A stretch of DNA of 64,000 nt, taken from the NCBI GenBank assembly GCA_965229645.1, contig OZ245893.1, forward strand, positions 930,001 to 994,000. The letters are read 5' to 3'. Under the pieces are notes generated by a model. The model did not search any database. It was not told where the DNA came from and saw nothing but the letters and a program-made list of their open reading frames with translations. This DNA comes from CAXQZM01 sp965229645. GTDB taxonomy: Bacteria; Pseudomonadota; Alphaproteobacteria; UBA7985. Positions 35,625 through 43,781 of the stretch are shown one piece after another. The first letter of the stretch is position 1. Each line of letters starts with the position of its first letter. A program made the position numbers and the translations under genes.

Positions 35625-36801
35625 TCGCGGGATCGATTTTGCTCAAGCCCAGGCGCAGATCTTGGCAACCGCGCCCGCCGTCCGCCTGGAAAACCTGCCG
35701 CTCGACCAAGTGGCCGACCGCATTCTCGCCGCCCCTGTCATTGCGGCACGCGATTCTCCCCCCGCCGCCGTCAGCGCTATGGACGGCTATGCCGTGCGCC
35801 ATGGCGACCTCGGCCTTGCTCCCCTGACGATCCAGGGACAAACGGCGGCGGGCGACCCTCAAGGCGCGCCCTTGGCCCCTGGGGCGGCGCAACGCATTTT
35901 TACGGGCGCCCTGCTGCCGCCTGGGGCAGATACGATCTTAATCCAAGAAGATGCCCAAGTTGTCGGCGATCAACTCCGTCCCATGGAGATCCCTAAGCTT
36001 GCGGCCTTCGTTCGGCCCAAGGGCTTTGATTTTGGCGCGGGCGCGGTTCTGATCGCGGCAGGTCAGCGCCTGACGCCCCCTGCCCTCGCCCTAAGTGCGG
36101 CGGCAAACCTCGCGCATGTGACGGTGGCACGGGCACCCCGCGTCGCGTTGATCGCCACAGGCGATGAGCTATGCGACCTCGGCACTGCGCATGCGCCCCA
36201 GGATGTGGTCGCGAGCAACTCCCTCGCCTTGGCCGCCTTGCTCGAGGCGGCGGGCGCGCATCCGCTCGATCTGGGCCGTGTCGGAGACCAGATCGCGGAT
36301 CTGCGCGCGCGCTTGACCCAGGCGCAGGGCGCGGATCTGGTGATCACAACGGGCGGCGCGTCGGTCGGCGATTTTGACCTGGTGCAAGCGGCCCTGCACG
36401 CCTTGGGCGCCCGCCCCAGGTTCTGGCAGGTCCGCGTGCGCCCTGGCAAGCCCGTGTTTTTGTGGGACTTGGACGGCATGCCCGTGCTGGGCCTGCCAGG
36501 CAATCCTGTTTCCGCCTATGTCTGCGCGCGCGTTTTCGCCCTGCCCTGGGTTCGACGCGCCCTAGGGGTTCGGCCCGAATTGGAAGCGCCCGTGTCGCTG
36601 CCGCTCGCGGCACCGCTGGCGGCCAATGGGCCGCGCCATCAATTTGCGCGGGGCCTTCTAGAAAAGGGCCAGGTTAGCCCCGTCAGAAGCCAGGATTCCA
36701 GCTTGCTCCAACCCCTGCACGCGGCTGGGGTTTTGATCGAGCGCGAGCCCCATGCGCCGCCTCGCCGAATCGGGGACCTGGTGTCGTGTCATTTTATGTA
36801 A
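35590..36801 (+). CDS. moeA: Molybdopterin molybdenumtransferase (MoeA)
   Basis: The 403-residue enzyme inserts molybdate into adenylated molybdopterin. It shows AVSAMDGYAV, RIFTGALLPPGADTILIQED, TGDEL, TGGASVGDFDLV and GLPGNPVSAYV. I place the start at GTG 35590, eight bases after GGGAGG, inside the last part of moaC; an upstream in-frame codon at 35566 lacks a ribosome site. The SOS box follows its stop. Confidence 0.92.
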   Translation: MTTLDQQLQQADRGIDFAQAQAQILATAPAVRLENLPLDQVADRILAAPVIAARDSPPAAVSAMDGYAVRHGDLGLAPLTIQGQTAAGDPQGAPLAPGAAQRIFTGALLPPGADTILIQEDAQVVGDQLRPMEIPKLAAFVRPKGFDFGAGAVLIAAGQRLTPPALALSAAANLAHVTVARAPRVALIATGDELCDLGTAHAPQDVVASNSLALAALLEAAGAHPLDLGRVGDQIADLRARLTQAQGADLVITTGGASVGDFDLVQAALHALGARPRFWQVRVRPGKPVFLWDLDGMPVLGLPGNPVSAYVCARVFALPWVRRALGVRPELEAPVSLPLAAPLAANGPRHQFARGLLEKGQVSPVRSQDSSLLQPLHAAGVLIEREPHAPPRRIGDLVSCHFM

Positions 36802-36806
36802 AATAG

Positions 36807-36841
36807 GAACTTGCAAAGAACAAAAAGAAACAATAGAGAAC
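36807..36841 (+). promoter_or_regulatory. Two LexA (SOS) boxes upstream of lexA
   Basis: GAAC-N7-GAAC spans 36807-36821, the exact reverse complement of the alphaproteobacterial SOS box GTTC-N7-GTTC. A second near-match, GAAA-N7-GAAC, lies at 36827-36841, offset by 20 bases, on the same face of the helix. The pair sits about 40-70 bases before the lexA start and after moeA, so lexA is autoregulated apart from the upstream operon. Confidence 0.85.
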
Positions 36842-36878
36842 ATAAGGGGATTCCAAATGTTCTCATACGAGGTTTCGA

Positions 36879-37646
36879 ATGCTGACCAAGAAACAACGCG
36901 ATCTCTTACTGCTGATCCACGATCGCACATCGACAACAGGGATCGCGCCGTCCTATGAAGAAATGAAGGAGGCCGTGGGCCTTAAGTCCAAGTCAGGAAT
37001 TCATCGGCTCATCGTCGCCTTGGAAGAGCGCGGATTTTTGAAACGGTTTCGCCAACGCGCCCGCGCCCTGGAAGTTGTCAAGTTACCCGAGGACATGTCT
37101 GATCGTCGTGTCCCCTCTGCTTGGCCTCACCCCAGAGCGCCGCATCAAACGCCAGGAACGCTCGAAACGGACCCTCCCGCCTCTTTGGCGGCCTATAAGG
37201 AACGCAAAGCAAACGCGGCCTTGCGACGGAACGGTATGCGCTCTCTGACCCTTGAGGCGAGCGAAAGCATCGCCCTGCCTCTTTACGGTCGCATCGCGGC
37301 GGGTCTGGCTATCGAGGCCATTGCCGACCCAAACGACCGCTTAGATGTCCCCAGTCATATGCTCGGTTCGGGCAGTTACTATGCGCTCGAGGTCGCAGGG
37401 GATTCCATGATCGAGGAAGGCATCATGGACGGTGACATGGTGGTTATTCAGCGGACCGATCAAGCGCACAACGGCGAAATCGTCGTGGCGCTGGTCGATG
37501 GATTTGACGTAACCTTGAAGCGATTCCGAAAAAAAGGGGACTCAATCGCCCTCGAACCTGCAAACCGCAACTACGAGACCCGCGTCTTCAATGCCACCCA
37601 AGTCGCGGTCCAGGGACGCCTCGTCGGCTTGTTGCGCAACTACTAG
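36879..37646 (+). CDS. lexA: LexA repressor (SOS response)
   Basis: The 255-residue protein has the N-terminal winged-helix (LTKKQRDLLLLIHDRT, then SKSGIHRLIVALEERGFL), a linker of about 45 residues that is longer than in E. coli, and the S24 autoprotease domain. The cleavage site is Ala141-Gly142 (IAAGLAI), with Ser176 in AGDSMIEEG and Lys214 in FDVTLKRF. The ATG has GAGG upstream. RecA filaments trigger self-cleavage and derepress the SOS genes. Confidence 0.95.
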   Translation: MLTKKQRDLLLLIHDRTSTTGIAPSYEEMKEAVGLKSKSGIHRLIVALEERGFLKRFRQRARALEVVKLPEDMSDRRVPSAWPHPRAPHQTPGTLETDPPASLAAYKERKANAALRRNGMRSLTLEASESIALPLYGRIAAGLAIEAIADPNDRLDVPSHMLGSGSYYALEVAGDSMIEEGIMDGDMVVIQRTDQAHNGEIVVALVDGFDVTLKRFRKKGDSIALEPANRNYETRVFNATQVAVQGRLVGLLRNY

Positions 37647-37725
37647 CCGATGGTGTCAACGTTCATGCCGCTCCCTGCATTTGACGTTCGCTGTGCAACC
37701 CGCTCGTTGAATACGTTCTGATCTT

Positions 37726-37921
37726 ATACCAACGGCCAAAAAAGTTGACACTTTTTTGTCCGTTTTGTGTCTCACGGCAGAAACGCTTCGCGTTTCGCCT
37801 CCGACGGGGCCTTCGCTTTACCCCGAGGCGCTTTCGCGCTGTTCTCGGGGCCGCTACGGGGGCCGCAGTCGCGGCCCTTATACCAGCGAACATAAGAGTC
37901 ATTCTCATTCGCCGCTGGTAT
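37726..37921 (-). repeat. Structured MITE-like repeat, copy R2 (at comEC stop)
   Basis: This 196-bp element begins ATACCAACGGCC and ends with a 42-nt hairpin closing on CCGCTGGTAT, flanked by TTA on both sides. The right-hand TTA (37921-37923) is the complement of the comEC stop codon TAA. It is the near-twin of R1, so the two probably share a recent source. Confidence 0.85.
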
Positions 37922-39813
37922 TACTCCTCTGGGGCATTTGCCCTCAACCAAGACCCACGCGGATGCAGCCAGCGCGCCTCGAGGCGTCGGTCCCCGTAGA
38001 ACAAAATCGGTCCCGTCGCCTCGGACGCTTGATTGGCTAAGGTTTGGTCCGCCTTGGGCACGGTCTTAGCTTGGTCCAGGCCTGGCGACCCCGCGAACCA
38101 TAGCTCGCGTGCTTGGCTAAAGTCATAGGCGCTCAGGTCTTCCAGGCCCGCCTGCTCTAGGGTGCCGTCGTCCGATCGCACCAAGATCCATCCATCGGGA
38201 TGATGCAGCGATGTGGGTCGCGGCAAGACGGTCGGTAAGGACGTCGTTACGCAAATCAGGAAAGTACCGAGGCCCAAACGCCACGACGCCAGACGCTTGG
38301 CCCCCAACACCAATCCATAGCCCAAGAGCAAGGGCCAGATCAGGGGCGCTGGTGCGGCACGGATTTGGATCAGCGACCCTGGTTGCATCTGAATCCAATG
38401 CGCCAAGCCGAACAAAAGATCGAGTCCCTGACCCACCAGCCATAGCGGGCCGCCCTCCAAGCCGAGGGGCATGGCAAGCAAGCCGACAAAGGCCAGCGGG
38501 ATGAGGACAAATCCCGCAAGCGGCACCGCCACCATATTGGCCACGACCCCCAGGGTTGGGGCGCTCTGAAACACGAGCAGCAAAATCGGCAAGGTCAGGA
38601 GATTGACGGCCAAGGTCGTGACCACCAGACCGCCGCCCCAACGCGCCAGAGGATGCAGCGGCTTTTCCAACCTGTCCTCCGTCCCTCGCGCCCAATCTTG
38701 GAAGAAGTGCGACGCGCGGATCAGCACCGCGACGGCCAAAAACGATAGGTGCGTGCTCACCGAAAACACTTGATGGGGACCCAAGAGCAGCACGAGGAAC
38801 AGGGCCAGGGACCAAAACCGCCAACTCAGCGCCTGGCGCCCCAGCAACAGGGCGCAGCCCGTCGCCAAGACCAAGATCAAGGCCCTTTGGGTCGGCACCG
38901 CGCCGCCAGACAGGAAAAAATACCCCAGCGCCGCGGCCATAGCCAGAACCATGGCCACTTTGCGCTGATCCACATAGAGCGCCCATCGCGGAACCGCCCA
39001 AAACATCCCCCGCACGCACGCGAAGACAAAGCCCGCCAGCAAGGACAGATGCAGCCCAGAAATGGCCAATAGGTGCGACAGACCTGCCCCCTGAAATAGG
39101 GCGCGCGTCTCGGAATCGAGGCTCCCGCGCAGACCCGTGAGCATGGCGCTGACGACCGCGCCCTTCGCGCCTGGCAATGCCGCCTGAATACGATCATGGA
39201 CTTGCAGGCGAAGCCCATCCTTGGGCACCTCAACGGGCACGAGCGGTTGCACCCGCTGCAAGCGGCCGACGCCTTGCACGCCGTCAAACAAGGCACGAAA
39301 GCGCGCATCGTAGCCACCTGGGTAGAGGGGGCCCGACAGAGGCGTCGCCCAAAACGCCACTTGGTAAGTCGCCCCCACCGTCAGTCTTTGATCGTGGACC
39401 AGGCGCACCGCCATGACTCCGTCGGGTTGCGCGACATGGAACACCAGGCGATAGGCCTCGCCATGGGGCGCTTGTGCCTTCAACTCCGCCGCTCCCGAGT
39501 AGGGCCCAGGGGCTGGCGGTGCCACGGTGCCGATGTTCTGCACGCGCCAAGCCCCTGCCCCCGCAACCAGCATTGCGCCAAGACAAATCCAAAACAGCCC
39601 TGAACGCGTGAGCGCGGCGAACAGCAGGGCGGCCAGCGCGAAGGCCCAAACCGACGTCCAGGCAGACCCAGGAACGGCAAAGAAGACAAGGGCCCCCAGC
39701 CCGCCGCCAGCGGTCAAAACGTGGGGCGCGTCGGTCGAACGCAGCGGCTGGCGCGCACGGCGGCGCGACGCGTAGGGGAAATCGAGGGCGTCCCCTTCCG
39801 TCTGCGCGCGCAT
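37921..39813 (-). CDS. comEC: ComEC/Rec2-family DNA uptake channel
   Basis: The 630-residue multi-span protein has the competence core SHLLAISGLHLSLLAG (about residues 255-270), ~10 membrane spans, and a periplasmic OB-like region near 110-190 (GAAELKAQAPHGEAYRLVF). ComEC carries DNA across the inner membrane during transformation. I moved the start to MRAQTEGD: 91 earlier in-frame codons read straight through repeat R3 and encode no membrane protein. The C-terminal metallo-beta-lactamase domain of longer ComEC proteins is missing, as in many alphaproteobacteria. No other competence genes are in view. Confidence 0.88.
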   Translation of the reverse strand: MRAQTEGDALDFPYASRRRARQPLRSTDAPHVLTAGGGLGALVFFAVPGSAWTSVWAFALAALLFAALTRSGLFWICLGAMLVAGAGAWRVQNIGTVAPPAPGPYSGAAELKAQAPHGEAYRLVFHVAQPDGVMAVRLVHDQRLTVGATYQVAFWATPLSGPLYPGGYDARFRALFDGVQGVGRLQRVQPLVPVEVPKDGLRLQVHDRIQAALPGAKGAVVSAMLTGLRGSLDSETRALFQGAGLSHLLAISGLHLSLLAGFVFACVRGMFWAVPRWALYVDQRKVAMVLAMAAALGYFFLSGGAVPTQRALILVLATGCALLLGRQALSWRFWSLALFLVLLLGPHQVFSVSTHLSFLAVAVLIRASHFFQDWARGTEDRLEKPLHPLARWGGGLVVTTLAVNLLTLPILLLVFQSAPTLGVVANMVAVPLAGFVLIPLAFVGLLAMPLGLEGGPLWLVGQGLDLLFGLAHWIQMQPGSLIQIRAAPAPLIWPLLLGYGLVLGAKRLASWRLGLGTFLICVTTSLPTVLPRPTSLHHPDGWILVRSDDGTLEQAGLEDLSAYDFSQARELWFAGSPGLDQAKTVPKADQTLANQASEATGPILFYGDRRLEARWLHPRGSWLRANAPEE

Positions 39814-39831
39814 CGGCCTAAGGCACCTGGA

Positions 39832-40127
39832 ATACCAGCAACGACCCAGAACGACTCTTAGGTCCGCTGGTACAAGGGCCGCGACTGCGGCCCCCGCAGC
39901 GGGCTCCAAGCCCGAAGGGCGCAGGGAACGCCCGCGCTCCAAACGAGCGGCCCCGAGAATTGCGGACACGCGCCTTGGGGCATGAGCGAAGGCCCCGTCC
40001 CGCGGTCGGGCTGAGCGAGCATAGCGAACGAGGTGAGACCGCAACCCAAAAACGCCGAAACGCGAAGCGTTTCTGCCGAGAGACACAAAACGACCAAAAA
40101 AGTGTCAACTTTTTTGGTCGTTGGTGT
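39832..40127 (+). repeat. Structured MITE-like repeat, copy R3 (between comEC and gltX)
   Basis: This 296-bp copy starts with a hairpin (ATACCAGCAACG ... CCGCTGGTAC) and ends ...GGTCGTTGGTGT. It contains one copy of the 48-bp Cys/Ser-type unit (cggtcgggctgagcgagc). Its right stem, 40090-40121, reads ACGACCAAAAAAGT/ACTTTTTTGGTCGT, where both arms changed together relative to ACGGCC.../...GGCCGT in other copies. It lies 29 bases before gltX, so it may supply or block its promoter. Confidence 0.85.
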
Positions 40128-40156
40128 AAGTAACTCGTTGCAACCACGGACCTCAC

Positions 40157-41563
40157 ATGGCTCAAGCATCTGCCCCTGTCACGCGTTTTGCCCCCTCGCC
40201 GACGGGGTTTCTACATATAGGCGGCGTCCGAACCGCCATCTTCAACTGGCTCTACGCCCGCGCGAACGGCGGCACCTTCCTGTTGCGTATAGAGGATACG
40301 GACCGCGCGCGCTCGACGCCAGAGGCAGTTCAGGCGATCCTGGATGGCCTGGCCTGGATGGGCCTCGATAGCGACTCGCCGCCCCTATCCCAGTCCAGCC
40401 GCGCCGACCGCCATCGCGAGGTTGTCCAAAGCCTCCTCGCGCGCGGCCACGCTTACCCCTGCTACTGCACCCCAGAAGAACTGACCGCCATGCGCGAACG
40501 GGCAACGCGGGAGGGCCTGCCCCGCGCTTACGATGGCACGTGGCGCGACCGCAGCGCGAGCGACGCCCCAGCAGGTGTCGATCCCGTGATTCGGTTTCGG
40601 GCCGTTCAAGACGGAACCGCGACCTTGGAGGACGCAGTGCAAGGCCCAGTCACCCGCCCCAACGCGACCGCCGACGACTTGGTCCTATTGCGTGCGGACG
40701 GCACGCCAACTTACAACCTCTGCGTGGTCGTGGACGATCACGACATGGGCGTCACGCACGTGATTCGCGGTGACGATCATCTGAACAACGCCTTCCGACA
40801 ACAGCAGATTTACGAAGCGCTGGGGTGGGATCTCCCAACCTTCGCCCACATTCCTCTGATCCACGGGGTCGATGGCACAAAACTCTCCAAACGCCACGGT
40901 GCCCTGGGCATCGAGACCTATCGGGATCAGGGCTATATGGCCGAGGGCCTGTTTTCCTATCTGCTCAAACTCGGCTGGGCCCACGGTGATGAGGACTTTA
41001 TAAGCCGCGAACGCGCGCTTGAGGTCTTTGGGTTCGCCGGCATGGGCAAAAGCCCGTCCCGCCTCGATTTGGATAAACTCAGATCGACGCACAAGGCCTA
41101 TCAAGATGGCCTCGACCCCGCGGTCTTGATGCAACGGGCGGGCGAGTTCGACCGCGCGAACTGGGACACGCCAACGCGGCAGATGATCGAACGCGCAGCC
41201 CCCGCCCTGCAGGAACGCAGCGCGACCTTGGCGGACGTCGCGGCGCAGTTCAGCTTTTTCACCGCCGAGTTGCCCCTGCGGTTGGACGACAAGGCCGCGC
41301 GGGCCCTATCGGAAGCGGGCCGCGCGATCTTGCGCGATCTCGCGCCCCTCCTTGAGGCCGTGGACACCTGGGACGAACCGACGCTCGCAGCAGTGGTCAA
41401 AGCCTTTGCAAAACAGCGCGATCTGAAAGTCGGCAAGGTATTCCAGCCCGTGCGCGCGGCGCTAACGGGCACCATGGCCTCCCCTGGCGTCACAGAAATG
41501 ATGGGGGCCTTTGGACCAGAAAAAACCCTCGCGCACATCGACTCCGCCATAAATTCGCCTTAA
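40157..41563 (+). CDS. gltX: Glutamyl-tRNA synthetase
   Basis: The 468-residue class I synthetase charges tRNA-Glu. The HIGH motif appears in RFAPSPTGFLHIGGVRTA, GDLVLRIEDTD appears as LLRIEDTDRARS, and KMSKS appears as GTKLSKRHGALG. The ATG is the first after repeat R3. Alphaproteobacteria often have two such enzymes, of which one misacylates; which this is cannot be read. Length is normal. Confidence 0.95.
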   Translation: MAQASAPVTRFAPSPTGFLHIGGVRTAIFNWLYARANGGTFLLRIEDTDRARSTPEAVQAILDGLAWMGLDSDSPPLSQSSRADRHREVVQSLLARGHAYPCYCTPEELTAMRERATREGLPRAYDGTWRDRSASDAPAGVDPVIRFRAVQDGTATLEDAVQGPVTRPNATADDLVLLRADGTPTYNLCVVVDDHDMGVTHVIRGDDHLNNAFRQQQIYEALGWDLPTFAHIPLIHGVDGTKLSKRHGALGIETYRDQGYMAEGLFSYLLKLGWAHGDEDFISRERALEVFGFAGMGKSPSRLDLDKLRSTHKAYQDGLDPAVLMQRAGEFDRANWDTPTRQMIERAAPALQERSATLADVAAQFSFFTAELPLRLDDKAARALSEAGRAILRDLAPLLEAVDTWDEPTLAAVVKAFAKQRDLKVGKVFQPVRAALTGTMASPGVTEMMGAFGPEKTLAHIDSAINSP

Positions 41564-41804
41564 GATTCTGCCGTTCCAACCCCTGCGCGCCATTCGCGCC
41601 GATCTGAACCGACGGCGCGCCCTTCGGCCCGTTGCCCGCGCTGAGGATCCTCTCGACGATTCGATTTAACATCGGCTGGGGAAGCGACGAAACCGAGGAC
41701 CCGTTCGCAACCTGGAGACTCTGTGCAAAGGTGCAAAGCGCGCCGCTAGATTGCCCATTCGCGCCGCGACGGTTAAGGCCCCCGCAAACACACAGGTCAT
41801 GCGT

Positions 41805-43106
41805 ATGAGTCAAACGGTTGCCAAAACCTTTACAGTCACAGACGATGCAACGGGCGCGAGCTTTAAGCTCCCTGTCTATCGGGGCACCTTGGGGCCCGAC
41901 GTCGCCGATGTGCGCAAATTTTTCGCCGACTCTGGGGCTTTCACCTTTGACCCTGGCTACGCCTCGACGGGCTCGTGCGAATCAAAACTGACCTACATCG
42001 ACGGCGACCAAGGGATTTTGCTGCACGGCGGTTACTCGATTGAGGACTTGGCTAGCAAGTCCACGTTCCTCGAGGTATGCTATCTGCTGCTCAACGGCGA
42101 GTTGCCCAATGCCGCGCAGCGCGAGGATTTTGTGGATCGGGTGACGCGACATACCATGATCCACGACCAGTTGTTTCAGCTGTTCCGCGGGTTTCGCCGC
42201 GACGCTCATCCCATGGCGGTCATGACTGGGGTGGTCGGGGCCCTGTCGGCCTTCTACCACGATCATTTGGACGTCAATTCGCCCGAGGATCGGATGATCT
42301 CCGCGATCCGCTTGATCGCCAAAACCCCGACCATTGCGGCCATGGCCTACAAATTCTCGGTAGGTCAGCCCTTTGTCTATCCCCGCAACAACCTATCCTA
42401 TGCGGGCAATTTCCTGTCTATGACCTTCTCGGTGCCCGCGGAAGACTATGTGGTGAATCCCGTTCTAGAACGGGCCATGGACAAAATCTTTATCCTGCAC
42501 GCAGACCATGAGCAAAATGCCTCCACTTCGACGGTACGCATCGCAGGCTCGTCCCAGGCCAACCCCTTTGCCTGCATCGCAGCAGGCATCGCCTCGCTCT
42601 GGGGCCCCGCCCACGGCGGCGCCAACGAGGCGGTCTTGATCATGCTCAACCAAATCGGCGACCCCTCACGCGTCGGGGAGTTCGTGAAGCGCGCCAAGGA
42701 CCCCAACGACCCCTTCCGCCTCATGGGGTTTGGCCATCGCGTCTACAAGAACTTCGACCCCCGCGCCAAAATCCTAAAAACCGCGTGCGACGAGGTTTTG
42801 GCCGACCTGGGCATCAATGACCCCCGCCTAGAAATCGCCCTGCAACTCGAAAAAATTGCCCTGGAGGATGAGTACTTCGTGAAGCGCAAGCTCTACCCCA
42901 ATGTCGATTTCTATTCAGGAATTATCCTCTCGGCCATGGGCTTCCCCACGTCCATGTTCACGGTCTTATTCGCCCTGGCCCGTACCGTGGGCTGGATATC
43001 GCAATGGAAAGAAATGATGGAAGACCCCGCCCGCCGCATCAATCGCCCCCGCCAACTCTACGTCGGCCCCTCCCCGCGGGCCTTTGTTGAGTTGGGGAGT
43101 CGGTAG
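41805..43106 (+). CDS. gltA: Citrate synthase
   Basis: The 433-residue type II enzyme joins oxaloacetate and acetyl-CoA. It shows the active-site His in HADHEQNAST, the second in GFGHRVYKNFDPRA and the PNVDFYSGI motif with the catalytic Asp. I use the ATG (MSQTVAKT) eight bases after AGG; an ATG two codons earlier is too close to it, and TTG 41751 has no support. It follows gltX by 241 bases, an arrangement common in alphaproteobacteria. Intact. Confidence 0.95.
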   Translation: MSQTVAKTFTVTDDATGASFKLPVYRGTLGPDVADVRKFFADSGAFTFDPGYASTGSCESKLTYIDGDQGILLHGGYSIEDLASKSTFLEVCYLLLNGELPNAAQREDFVDRVTRHTMIHDQLFQLFRGFRRDAHPMAVMTGVVGALSAFYHDHLDVNSPEDRMISAIRLIAKTPTIAAMAYKFSVGQPFVYPRNNLSYAGNFLSMTFSVPAEDYVVNPVLERAMDKIFILHADHEQNASTSTVRIAGSSQANPFACIAAGIASLWGPAHGGANEAVLIMLNQIGDPSRVGEFVKRAKDPNDPFRLMGFGHRVYKNFDPRAKILKTACDEVLADLGINDPRLEIALQLEKIALEDEYFVKRKLYPNVDFYSGIILSAMGFPTSMFTVLFALARTVGWISQWKEMMEDPARRINRPRQLYVGPSPRAFVELGSR

Positions 43107-43781
43107 CTTGGCATTGGAACCAAAGAGACTGACAGTATAAATCCCAACAAAGAATGGCTCAAAATTTGGGAAACTGGAGGTACGTTTGACGTAATACCAG
43201 CGGCGACTGAGATTGATTCTTTTGATCGCTGGTATAGGGGTCGCGACTGCGGCCCCCGCAGCGGGCTCCAAGCCCAAAGGACGCAGGAAACGCCCGCGCT
43301 CCAAACACGCGGCCCCGAGACAAGCTAGGAAAGCGCCTCGGGGTAAAGCGAAGGCCCCAAACTGCGGTCGGGCTGAGCGAGCATAGCGAGCGAGTAGAAA
43401 CCGCAACAAAATGCGTCGGGCTGAGCGAGCCTAGCGAGTGAGGTGAGACTGCAACCCCGAAAGCCGAAACGCGAAGTGTTTCTGCGGTTAGACACAAAAC
43501 GGCCATAAAAATGTCGACTTTTTTGGCCACTGGTATAAGCGGACAGCCAAGTCGTTCGGCTAAACAGATTCAGCCCGAACCTAAAGTGTCCGAAAACGAA
43601 TTCAACAATTTCGCACGTCGCAAAACGGCAATTGACGTCGCGAAAGACCGGTTTACACATGCTAGTTGAGCTGGCAGTTTTTTTATGCAACCGCCCTAAC
43701 CTTCCAGGATTTACTATTGCAAACGCTAAGGGGCTCAAGTAGTCCTCATCTCGATTTAAGAATGCGTCATCACCTTGTCTT
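43107..43781. other. 675-bp non-coding interval: repeat R4 and an unassigned stretch
   Basis: Repeat R4 occupies 43194-43536. From 43537 to 43781 I see no gene, no terminator and no RNA gene; base composition falls toward that of the glycan island. Spurious frames over the repeat are not coding. Confidence 0.6.
43194..43536 (+). repeat. Structured MITE-like repeat, copy R4 (after gltA)
   Basis: This 343-bp copy begins ATACCAGCGGCG and ends GGCCACTGGTAT, with TAA on both sides (43192-43194 and 43535-43537 region). The 48-bp unit (tcgggctgagcgagc) occurs twice, at about 43370 and 43419, the second imperfect. It closes the left side of the low-GC glycan island. Confidence 0.85.

Noticed and set aside
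39814..40086. N-terminal extension of comEC by 91 codons
   Set aside because: These codons read through repeat R3 and encode a low-complexity Arg/Ala stretch found in other repeat copies; a normal ATG follows at 39813.
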